Origin: Actinocrinis sp035605935
GTDB taxonomy: Bacteria > Actinomycetota > Actinomycetes > Streptomycetales > Catenulisporaceae
Direction: 5' to 3'
DNA: 64,000 nt
NCBI RefSeq assembly: GCF_035605935.1
Contig: NZ_DATNGK010000277.1
Span: forward strand, 1 to 64,000
Shown one piece after another: positions 50,088-57,189 of this stretch (position 1 is its first letter; each line of letters begins with the position of its first letter). The translations under genes were made by a program, and so were the position numbers. A model generated the notes under the pieces. The model worked only from the letters and a program-made list of their open reading frames with translations, made no database searches and was not told the DNA's origin.

Positions 50088-50299
50088 CCGTGCCTCTCCT
50101 CCGGCCGCCTACCGGGTTAGCTGACGGGTTCGGGCGGGGGAGTGGTACGCCCTACGGTGCGGGCACGAATTGCCGCAGCGACTTACGCACGACGGCAACC
50201 GAGCACGGTGCACCGATTCACCCCAGGGACGTCATCCTAAGACGACAGGTGGGTCCCCGGCTCCACTACGCGCCGGACCACGAATACGCCCGGGCACGG
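50088..50299 (-). ncRNA. Cyclic-di-AMP riboswitch (ydaO-yuaA leader)
   Basis: Read on the minus strand, the conserved ydaO landmarks appear in order: GGGGACCCACC, TGGGGTGAATCGG, GGGCGTACCACTCCCCC and the invariant CGAACCCGTCAGCTAACC followed by GGTAGGCGG. The outer stem closes with CCGTGCC (from 50299) and GGCACGG (to 50088). The class binds c-di-AMP and usually turns off genes for wall hydrolases or osmolyte transport. Here it leads into the secreted DUF4082 gene. The rest of the 827-base gap (49789-50615) holds the leader hairpin and, beyond 50299, a presumed promoter I cannot resolve. Confidence 0.85.
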
Positions 50300-50615
50300 T
50301 TCCTCAAAGGTCCAAAGGCTGCCGTGCGGGCAGGTGGTCCGCCGCGTCACGCGTGGACTCGGCGGGTGCGCCGGTGCCGTCTTCGACAGCGCTAGCCGTG
50401 CGCACGGGCTCGACCATATGAGGTCGCGCCGCGCCGTGTCACTACCTTCGGGCAACTTTGTGAGTTTCCCGACTCGTTACTACCGATTTGCTCGCAGAAC
50501 GCCATGATCAGGTGGCTGAATGTGGCTCAAAAAACGACACGTGGCCACGAATGTGACGGCGAATTCACCGCGGGTAGTTGGTGCCGCGCCGGAATTGAGG
50601 AGGCGTCAGTTCCCT

Positions 50616-51431
50616 TTACCGCACTGGCGTCCACACGTAGGGCGTTGTCGTGGTCACTGCGTGCAGTCCCAGTCGCTGCAGAATGGGCCGGCTGTTTTCG
50701 GACGCGTCCACTTGGAGATACTTCACGCCACGCTGCGCCGCCATTTGCGCTCGGCGGGCGACCATCGCCCGGTAGATTCCGCGCCCGCGCCACTCGGCGA
50801 GCGTCGAACCGCCCCAGAGCCCTGCGAAGTCCTCGCCCTCCCGTAGGGCCAGCCACGCCGCGCACACCACCTCGGGGCCAGACGGGGTCTCAGCCTCGGC
50901 GACGAACACCGCGAAGTCGTCCCCGCCCGTAGTGATCCGGCGGGACAGATCGTCGATGAGGTAGCCGTGGTCCTCGCCCCACACGGTGCCGTGTGTCTTC
51001 GCGATCCGGCGCAGATCGTCAGCCAGGCCCTCACCTTCGGTGACGTGACGCAGCATCACTCCCTCGGGCAGCACGGGCTCGGTCGCGAGCGCCGCGGCCT
51101 CGCCGATCACCACCGTCTCTGAGTCTTCCGGCTCGAAGCCGGCCGCCCGCAGTCGCTCGGTCAGGTCTTCCGGCAGGTCGTGCCCGCGCGTCTTCCACTC
51201 CACGGCCTCGCCGCGCGCCGCGAAGTAGTCGCGCTGGCGGGCGATCAGCGCGTCGAGTTCGGCGCCGCGCACACCCGCATCCCGCGGTGTCTCGACGAAG
51301 CCCCGATGCATACCGATCGTGCGCAGCAACGTGCCGTCCCACTCAAAGGTGAGCCCCGCGGGGCGCGGCTCATGGATGCGGGCACGGGTGTTCTCGTCGT
51401 ATGCGGCGAGCAGCGCGGCGGTATCAGTCAC
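50616..51431 (-). CDS. GNAT-family N-acetyltransferase
   Basis: 271 residues from an ATG. The C-terminal half (about 125-270) is a GNAT fold. FAVFVAEAETPSGPEVVCAAWLAL forms the central strands, EWRGRGIYRAMVARRAQMAA is the acetyl-CoA loop (R/QxxGxG/A), and KYLQVDASENSRPILQRLGLH ends the domain. The N-terminal half is probably a degenerate second GNAT unit, as in other 270-residue actinobacterial members. The acyl acceptor is unknown. It is followed by the MarR gene on the same strand, with about 35 bases between. Confidence 0.85.
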   Translation of the reverse strand: MTDTAALLAAYDENTRARIHEPRPAGLTFEWDGTLLRTIGMHRGFVETPRDAGVRGAELDALIARQRDYFAARGEAVEWKTRGHDLPEDLTERLRAAGFEPEDSETVVIGEAAALATEPVLPEGVMLRHVTEGEGLADDLRRIAKTHGTVWGEDHGYLIDDLSRRITTGGDDFAVFVAEAETPSGPEVVCAAWLALREGEDFAGLWGGSTLAEWRGRGIYRAMVARRAQMAAQRGVKYLQVDASENSRPILQRLGLHAVTTTTPYVWTPVR

Positions 51432-51466
51432 ATGATGGAGCGTAAGCAGGCCCGCAACCGATTTGA

Positions 51467-52015
51467 TTATCGGCCGTTGCTGGGGGACTCGCGACGCTGC
51501 TGCGCAAGCCGGTCCACCAGTTGCGAGAGGGCAGGCAGTGCGGCGTCGATCGCGGCGCGCTCCTGCGGGCCGAGTTCGCCGAGCGCGACCGCGATCCGCT
51601 CGCGGTGCGCGGCGTGCCAGTCGGCCAGTTGACGGCGGCCGTGTTCGCTCAGCTCCACTACCGCGACCCGCCGGTCGGCCGGATCGGTGCCGCGTTCCAC
51701 CAGCCCGGCGGTCATCATCTGGCTGATCAGGCCGCTGACGGTGGAGGGGGCGAGCCGCAGCCTCGTGGCCAGGTCACCGACTCGGGCCGGCGCCGACTCG
51801 GCCAGCGACTGGAGCAGTTCGACCTGCGCCATGGGCAGCGACTCCCACGGGTAGTCGGCGCGGATGCTGGCGCGCAGCACCCGACGCAGCCGTGCGACGA
51901 CGTCGGTGAGCGCGTAGGCGTCGGCAGGAACCGATGTCGACGCGACGGGTGACGACTCGGACACGGGTGCCGTGGCGTTTGCTTCGTCGGCCTTCGCCGC
52001 GCCACTCCCGGTCAC
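51467..52015 (-). CDS. MarR-family transcriptional regulator
   Basis: 182 residues from a GTG. A low-complexity Ala/Ser-rich N-terminus (1-35) precedes a typical MarR core: helix DVVARLRRVLRASIR, the HTH ARVGDLATRLRLAPSTVSGLISQMMTAGLV and the wing DPADRRVAVVELSEHG. It probably controls itself and the acetyltransferase gene downstream. A MarR-type palindrome before the MFS gene at 57156 could be a remote target, but nothing here proves it. Confidence 0.9.
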   Translation of the reverse strand: MTGSGAAKADEANATAPVSESSPVASTSVPADAYALTDVVARLRRVLRASIRADYPWESLPMAQVELLQSLAESAPARVGDLATRLRLAPSTVSGLISQMMTAGLVERGTDPADRRVAVVELSEHGRRQLADWHAAHRERIAVALGELGPQERAAIDAALPALSQLVDRLAQQRRESPSNGR

Positions 52016-52052
52016 GCAGCCACTGTACCGGTACCGTCGTTCGAACCGCGTA

Positions 52053-52110
52053 GACCGACCGAACCGCGGACCGCGCGGGCCCGCACGCGCGGGCCCGGTT
52101 CGGGACGGTC
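52053..52110 (-). terminator. Terminator of the pst operon
   Basis: A compound stem: outer GACCG/CGGTC and CGAACC/GGTTCG arms enclose a GGGCCCGC-loop-GCGGGCCC hairpin, five bases after the pstB stop. Confidence 0.75.
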
Positions 52111-52114
52111 GTGT

Positions 52115-52906
52115 TTAGCCGAAGCGGCCGGTGATGTAGTCCTCGGTGGCCCGCTGCGCCGGGTTGGCGAAGATCCGCGCGGTGTCGTCGATCTCGATCA
52201 GCTTGCCAGGCTGGCCGGTCCCGGCGATGTTGAAAAAGGCCGTGCGGTCGGAGACCCGCGCCGCCTGCTGCATGTTGTGCGTGACGATCACGATGGTGAA
52301 CTCGGCCTTGAGCTGAGCGATCAGGTCCTCGATCGCGAGCGTTGAGATCGGGTCGAGCGCGGAGCACGGCTCGTCCATCAGCAGGACGTCAGGCGAGACC
52401 GCGATGGCCCGCGCGATGCACAGACGCTGCTGCTGACCGCCGGAGAGGCCCGCACCCGGCTTGTTCAGCCGGTCCTTGACCTCTTCCCAGAGGTTCGCGC
52501 CGCGCAGCGAGTGCTCGACCAGGTCGTCGAGGTCGCCCCCCCGCTTTTTTGACGCAGCCTTCAGGCCATTGAGACGCAGCCCGGCCGCCACGTTGTCGTA
52601 GATCGACATGGTGGGGAACGGGTTCGGCCGCTGGAACACCATGCCGACCGTGCGGCGCACCGCGACCGGGTCGATCGCCGGGCCGTACAGGTCCACGTCG
52701 TCGAGCAGCACCTTGCCCTCGACCCGCGCGCCCGGAATCACCTCGTGCATCCGGTTCAGCGTGCGCAGCACCGTCGACTTGCCGCAGCCGGACGGGCCGA
52801 TGAACGCGGTCACCGTGCGCGGCTCGACCGTCAGGCTGATGTCGTCGATCGCCCTGAACCCGCCGTAGTACGCGGACATCCCGGAGACGTCGATCCGCTT
52901 CGCCAT
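52115..52906 (-). CDS. pstB: Phosphate ABC transporter ATPase PstB
   Basis: 263 residues, the usual PstB length. Walker A GPSGCGKST (about 38-46), Q-loop FQRPNPFP typical of PstB, signature LSGGQQQR, Walker B VLLMDEPCSALDP and switch His in IVTHNMQQA are present. It powers phosphate import through the PstC-PstA permease and takes part in PhoR signalling. It is last of the pst cluster (pstS, pstCA fusion, winged-helix gene, pstB), 43 bases after the winged-helix gene. Confidence 0.97.
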   Translation of the reverse strand: MAKRIDVSGMSAYYGGFRAIDDISLTVEPRTVTAFIGPSGCGKSTVLRTLNRMHEVIPGARVEGKVLLDDVDLYGPAIDPVAVRRTVGMVFQRPNPFPTMSIYDNVAAGLRLNGLKAASKKRGGDLDDLVEHSLRGANLWEEVKDRLNKPGAGLSGGQQQRLCIARAIAVSPDVLLMDEPCSALDPISTLAIEDLIAQLKAEFTIVIVTHNMQQAARVSDRTAFFNIAGTGQPGKLIEIDDTARIFANPAQRATEDYITGRFG

Positions 52907-52949
52907 CTGAGTTTCTTCCTTCTCGTTCCGGTTCCGGTGTGTCTGTCCG

Positions 52950-53351
52950 CTAGTCCGCGATGTCGAACACGTAACCCAGGCCGCGCACGGTGCGCATCCT
53001 GGCGTAGGCGTCCGGGTCGATCTCCAGGTGCCGGCGCAGCCGCCGGATGTGCACGTCGAGCGTCTTGTTGCGGTCCGGGTAGCCCTCGCCCCAGACCGTG
53101 TCGAGCAGCTGCCTGCGGGTCAGCAGCCGGCCGGCGTTCTCCATGAGGACGGCGAGCAGCTCGAACTCTTTGGGCGCCATGTGGACGCTGCGCCCGGCGA
53201 CCCGCACCGCCATGCCGTCGAGGTTCAGCTCGACCGGCCCGACCGTGAGCAGCCGTAGCCGCCCGAGGGTCTGCGGGCTCACCGCGACGTATGCGTACGC
53301 GTGCGCGTCATGGCGCGCTGTGCCGGTCTGTGTGTGCGAGCGAGTCGTCAT
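52950..53351 (-). CDS. Receiver-less OmpR/PhoB-type winged-helix DNA-binding protein
   Basis: 133 residues from an ATG five bases after the permease stop, with no clear Shine-Dalgarno, so translation is probably coupled. The N-terminal 35 residues are short and unstructured. Residues 38-130 are a complete OmpR-class effector domain: LTVGPVELNLDGMAVRVAGRSVHMAPKEFELLAVLMENAGRLLTRRQLLDTVWG, DVHIRRLRRHLE and the RTVRGLGYVFD wing. No phospho-receiver precedes it. A DNA-binding protein inside a phosphate-transport operon suggests local feedback on pst or pho genes that does not depend on phosphorylation. Confidence 0.88.
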   Translation of the reverse strand: MTTRSHTQTGTARHDAHAYAYVAVSPQTLGRLRLLTVGPVELNLDGMAVRVAGRSVHMAPKEFELLAVLMENAGRLLTRRQLLDTVWGEGYPDRNKTLDVHIRRLRRHLEIDPDAYARMRTVRGLGYVFDIAD

Positions 53352-53356
53352 CGGAA

Positions 53357-55441
53357 TCAGACCCGCCCGGGCTTCTTCCACCAGGCCAGCAGTCGCGCGG
53401 CGAGGTTGAGGATCATGATGATCAGGATCAGGGTCAGCGCTCCGGCCCAGGCCCGGTCGACCGCGGGCTGGTACGGCTGAGTCGCCTCGTTGAAGATGAA
53501 CGCCGGCAGCGAGCCTTGCGCGCCGCTGAACGGGTTCTGGTTGATCGACGAGGTGAACCCGACCACCAGCAGCACCGGCGCCGTCTCGCCCATGATGCGG
53601 GCGATGCCGAGCATGATGCCGGTGACGATGCCGGGTAGCGCGGTCGGCACCACTACTCGCAGCACCGTGCGCCACTTGGGCACGCCGAGTGCGTATGAGG
53701 CTTCACGCAGCGAGTGGGGCACCAGCTTGAGCATTTCCTCGCTGGAGCGGATCACCAGAGGCAGCATCAGGATCGTCAGCGCCAGCGAACCCGCGAAGCC
53801 GGAGCTCTTGAAGCCGAAGGCGAGGATCCACAGGGACAGGATGAACAGGCCCGCGACGATCGACGGCAGGCCCATCATCACGTCCACGATGAAGGTCACC
53901 GACCGGGAAAGCCACCCGCGGCCGTACTCCACCAAGTAGATCGCGACCATCACGCCGATCGGTACCGCGATGAGCGCGGCCAGGCCGGCCTGCTCCAGCG
54001 TGCCGAGGATGGCGTGGTACGCGCCGCCGCCGGAGTCGGACTCGGCGATGTTGCGCATCGAGTGGTAGATGAAGTTGCCGCCGAAGTCCTTGGCGCCGTT
54101 GCTGATCACCAGCACCAGGATCGAGGCCAGCGGCAGTACCGCGAGGAGGAACGCGACGGTGACCCCGCTGCTGGCGAACAGGTTAGCCAGGCGGCGGCGG
54201 GGGGCGACGGAGTTGAGCGGCCTGTCCGTGAATCCAGGGTCCTGGTGCGCGTCGTTCGGGTCGATCGTGCGGTGGAACGGGCTGCGGCGGAAGTTGTCCA
54301 CCGGGCTCGCGTTCGTCCCGGCCGCGGCCGCGGCCACCGCGACCTCGGGAGCCTGCGCGGCGGTGGGCGCGGTGTCGCCGGCGTCGTCCTTGATGACGCC
54401 CCGCTGCGCGATCCGCCTGGCCAGGTAGTTGACCACCAGGGTCATCACGAACAGCACGAGGCCGGAGGCGATCAGCGCGCCGCGGCCGACATCGAAGGCG
54501 TTCTTGAACTGCACCGCGATATTCGCCGCGATGGTGTTGCCGCCGGGCTCGAGGAACCGGGTGAAGAAGCCGTTGGTCTGGGAGAGCACCATGGCCACCG
54601 CGATGGTCTCGCCCAGCGCCCGGCCGAAGCCGAGCACGATCGCGCTGATCACTCCGGAGCGGCCGTAGGGCAGCACGGCGAGCCGGATCATCTCCCACTT
54701 GGTCGCGCCGAGCGCGTATGCGGCCTCGATGTTCTCGCGCGGGGTCTGCAGGAACACCTCGCGGGAGATCGCGGCCACGATCGGCAGGATCATGATGGCC
54801 AGCACCACGCCGGCCGCGAACACCGAGCGCGGCGCGGGCGCCCCGTCGTAGTGGAAGATCGGGATCCAGCCGAGCACGTCGGAGACGATCTGCGAGACGC
54901 CGCCCATGTGCGGGACCAGGAAGATGATGCCCCACAGGCCATAGACGACCGAGGGCACGGCGGCGAGCAGGTCTACGACGTAGCCGAGTGCTTGCGAGAG
55001 CCTGCGCGGGGCGTACTGGCTGATGAACAGCGCCGTGCCGACCGCGATCGGGCCGCCGATCGCCAGCGCGAACAGCGACGTGATCAGGGTGCCCCAGGCG
55101 ACCAGGGCCACGCCCCAGACCGACGGGTCGTCATCCGGGTTCCACTCGAAGGCGGTCAGGAAGTTGACCGAGTCCGCGCTGATCGCGTGAACCGCCTGGG
55201 TGATCAGGAACGCCACGATCGCGCCCATCAGCACCACCAGGAACCACGCGCTGCCGCGTGCGCCGCCGGCGAACAGGCCGTCGCCGCGGCGGGAGTGGCC
55301 GGTGAGCCCGGCGCCGGGACCGCGGCGGGAGTGGCGCGGCTCGCCGGGAGGCGCGGTCGAGAGGTACTCGGCCTCGCCGAGCCGTTGATCGCTCAGATGT
55401 GAGGGGCCGGAGTCGGTCACGGCCGGCGGCTCGCCGCTCAT
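53357..55441 (-). CDS. pstCA: Fused phosphate permease PstC-PstA
   Basis: 694 residues in one open frame. The PstC half covers about 60-355 with the EAA loop ENIEAAYALGATKWEMIRLAVLPYGRSGV. A hydrophilic Ala-rich linker (about 355-425) connects to the PstA half (about 430-690) with its loop SLREASYALGVPKWRTVLRVVVPTALPGI and GIARIMGETAPVLLVVGFTSSINQNPF. The two subunits are normally separate (about 300 residues each). The fusion fixes a 1:1 ratio. No internal stop or frameshift is seen. The start lies 145 bases after pstS, across a palindromic repeat. Confidence 0.95.
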   Translation of the reverse strand: MSGEPPAVTDSGPSHLSDQRLGEAEYLSTAPPGEPRHSRRGPGAGLTGHSRRGDGLFAGGARGSAWFLVVLMGAIVAFLITQAVHAISADSVNFLTAFEWNPDDDPSVWGVALVAWGTLITSLFALAIGGPIAVGTALFISQYAPRRLSQALGYVVDLLAAVPSVVYGLWGIIFLVPHMGGVSQIVSDVLGWIPIFHYDGAPAPRSVFAAGVVLAIMILPIVAAISREVFLQTPRENIEAAYALGATKWEMIRLAVLPYGRSGVISAIVLGFGRALGETIAVAMVLSQTNGFFTRFLEPGGNTIAANIAVQFKNAFDVGRGALIASGLVLFVMTLVVNYLARRIAQRGVIKDDAGDTAPTAAQAPEVAVAAAAAGTNASPVDNFRRSPFHRTIDPNDAHQDPGFTDRPLNSVAPRRRLANLFASSGVTVAFLLAVLPLASILVLVISNGAKDFGGNFIYHSMRNIAESDSGGGAYHAILGTLEQAGLAALIAVPIGVMVAIYLVEYGRGWLSRSVTFIVDVMMGLPSIVAGLFILSLWILAFGFKSSGFAGSLALTILMLPLVIRSSEEMLKLVPHSLREASYALGVPKWRTVLRVVVPTALPGIVTGIMLGIARIMGETAPVLLVVGFTSSINQNPFSGAQGSLPAFIFNEATQPYQPAVDRAWAGALTLILIIMILNLAARLLAWWKKPGRV

Positions 55442-55551
55442 CGTTCTCCTGACGGTGCGGTTCGATGCGGGAGAGGGAACTTGCTCGGGAAGGGGCTTGG
55501 CTGCCGCCGCGGGAAGCAGGTCGCGGCGGCAGCCTTCGGGTTTATCAGTGT

Positions 55552-55578
55552 GCTGTGTCCCGCTGAGCGGGACACAGC
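55552..55578. repeat. Dispersed palindrome, solitary copy 3 (pstS-pstCA intercistronic)
   Basis: The core TGTCCCGCTGAGCGGGACA (55556-55574) extends to perfect 13-bp arms with one central base. It starts 9 bases after the pstS stop, inside the operon. In RNA it forms a strong hairpin that could protect the pstS message or lower pstCA readthrough. Confidence 0.8.
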
Positions 55579-55586
55579 GCCGGGCA

Positions 55587-56720
55587 CTAGCCCAGGTTGC
55601 CGACCGCGGTGGCGACCAGGCTCTGGATGTTGGCCGGCAGGCTGACGTAGCCGGCCGTCGGCAGCTCCGCCTGCGCGGTGGTGCTGGACATGTAGCTCAG
55701 GAAGCCCTTGATCAGCGGCAGCTGCGTCGCGTCGTTGCCCTTGTCGCACGCGATCTCGTAGGTGACCAGGACGGCCGGGTACGAGTTCGGGTCCGAGTAG
55801 GTGTAGTCGAAGGCCAGCTGGATGTCGTTGCCGGTCTGGTTCACCTTCGCCTTGGCGATGAACGCGGAGGCGTTGGCGGTGCTGGCCTCGACGAACTGGC
55901 CCTGCGCGTTGCCGACCTTCGCGGTCTGCAGGTTGTTCGCGCTGGCGTAGGACAGCTCGGCGTAGCCGATGCCGCCGGAGGTGGACTTGACCGCCTGGGC
56001 GACGCCCGAGGAGCCGTTCTGGCCCTGGCCGCTGCTGGCCGGCCACTGCTTGTTGGCCTTCGACGGGAAGTCGGCCGCGTCGGTCTGGTTCAGGTAGTTG
56101 GAGAAGTTGAACGAGGTGCCGGACTTGTCCGAGCGGTGGAAGGTGGTGATCTTCGTGCTCGGCAGGGTCACGCCGGAGTTGTCCTTGGCGATCGCCGGGT
56201 CGCTCCAGGTGGTGATCTTGCCGGTGAAGATCTTCGCCAGGGTCTGCGCGGACAGGTTCAGCGGGGCGGTCACGCCGGAGACGTTGTACATGACCGCGAT
56301 GGCGCCGGGCACCATCGGCAGGTCCACGGCCTTGCCGCCGGTGCAGCGCGCGTCGGCCTTGGCCACGTCGGCGCCGGAGAGCGGGAAGTCGGAGCCGGCG
56401 AAGTCGACCTGCTTCTGCTCGAAGGAGGTCACGCCCGCGCCGGAACCGCTCGGGTTGTAGTTGATCGTCGCGCCCGAGCAGGCGGCCTGGTAATCCTTGG
56501 TGAACTTGTCGATCGCGTTCTTCTGCGCGCTCGACCCGGCCAGCGTCAGGGTGCCGCTGCCGCAGGAGATGCCCGAGGCCGACGAGGCCGAGCTGCTGGC
56601 GCCGGCGCTGGACGAGGAGCCGCTCGCCGCCGGGCCATTGTTGTTGGACCCGCACGCGGCGAGCGTGGCGGTGGCGATGAGGCCGGCGCCCGCGACGGCG
56701 ACGTACCGCTGGAGCTTCAC
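55587..56720 (-). CDS. pstS: Phosphate-binding lipoprotein PstS
   Basis: 377 residues. The lipoprotein signal has lipobox LAAC with the modified Cys at 23, then a Ser/Ala/Gly spacer (25-50). The PstS fold follows with LTLAGSSAQKNAID, the phosphate-loop residues FHRSDKSGTSFNFSNYL and SGGIGYAELSYA. It captures phosphate at the cell surface and delivers it to PstCA. As first gene of the operon it has a PHO box about 106 bases upstream, so phosphate starvation should induce it through PhoP. Confidence 0.97.
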   Translation of the reverse strand: MKLQRYVAVAGAGLIATATLAACGSNNNGPAASGSSSSAGASSSASSASGISCGSGTLTLAGSSAQKNAIDKFTKDYQAACSGATINYNPSGSGAGVTSFEQKQVDFAGSDFPLSGADVAKADARCTGGKAVDLPMVPGAIAVMYNVSGVTAPLNLSAQTLAKIFTGKITTWSDPAIAKDNSGVTLPSTKITTFHRSDKSGTSFNFSNYLNQTDAADFPSKANKQWPASSGQGQNGSSGVAQAVKSTSGGIGYAELSYASANNLQTAKVGNAQGQFVEASTANASAFIAKAKVNQTGNDIQLAFDYTYSDPNSYPAVLVTYEIACDKGNDATQLPLIKGFLSYMSSTTAQAELPTAGYVSLPANIQSLVATAVGNLG

Positions 56721-56825
56721 GGGGAAGTCCCTTCCGTTCGAAGCCGGATCCGTCTCCCCGAGGGGGCGGCTATCCGGTCGTCATGAGCCTGTTTCGTGCT
56801 GACGTCTGCGAACGTAGGGACGTGA

Positions 56826-56854
56826 GGTGAATCGATGAGCCGGGCAAGGTGAAC
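56826..56854 (-). promoter_or_regulatory. PHO box (PhoP site) upstream of pstS
   Basis: On the minus strand GTTCACC (56854-56848) and ATTCACC (56832-56826) are 22 bases apart, two 11-base units with a degenerate middle unit. That is the Streptomyces PhoP repeat rule. It lies in the 469-base pstS-MFS gap, which also holds a lone GTTCACC at 56969 and the sites below. Confidence 0.72.
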
Positions 56855-57128
56855 GCCGGGTATACAGTGCGGGACTTTTGGGCGGATGCGCCACGGTGCC
56901 GGTTCAGGGCGGCGGTCTATGCGCTGACCTGCGGGAAGATCGCATTGTAGCGGAGCCGCCGAGAGGTTGTTCACCAAAAGGACACGGTGGTCATCGGAGG
57001 TTGGTCACATTTGCCACGGCTGTGGCTGTGGCTGCGGCCGCGGCCGCGTCCTGTCGGCCGCTCTACCGCCGCTGTCGTGTCCCGCGTCCCGTGTTCCTGC
57101 CCTTGCGCCGTCTCCCGCGTCCCGTTCA

Positions 57129-57146
57129 GTTCACCGAAGCGTCACC
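57129..57146 (+). promoter_or_regulatory. PHO-box-like direct repeat facing MFS gene
   Basis: GTTCACC (57129) and CGTCACC (57140) are exactly 11 bases apart on the plus strand, 44 bases before the MFS start. The second unit matches five of seven positions. Confidence 0.45.
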
Positions 57147-57155
57147 TCAAATTAC

Positions 57156-57168
57156 TTCGGTAACCGAA
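57156..57168. promoter_or_regulatory. Palindromic operator before MFS gene
   Basis: TTCGGTAACCGAA, perfect 6-bp arms, 21 bases before the ATG. Size and spacing suit a MarR- or TetR-type repressor. No regulator gene is adjacent. Confidence 0.55.
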
Positions 57169-57189
57169 TAGCTTGGTAGCCTTGAGGTT

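Noticed and set aside
49934..50395. 153-codon plus-strand frame in the 827-base gap
   Set aside because: It runs antisense through the conserved riboswitch, has no ribosome site and shows no recognisable motif.
50504..50932. 142-codon plus-strand frame overlapping the acetyltransferase end
   Set aside because: Antisense to the conserved GNAT acetyl-CoA region and rich in Arg/Pro; treated as a shadow.
53714..55402. Long open frame (562 codons) on the plus strand opposite the pst permease gene
   Set aside because: It is antisense to a clear PstC-PstA protein and its translation is low-complexity Arg/Gly/His-rich, typical of GC-rich shadow frames.
57061..57134. Further GTCCCG-containing copies of the dispersed palindrome near 57120
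   Set aside because: Only the left half (GTCCCGTTCAG) is present; the GGACA half is missing.
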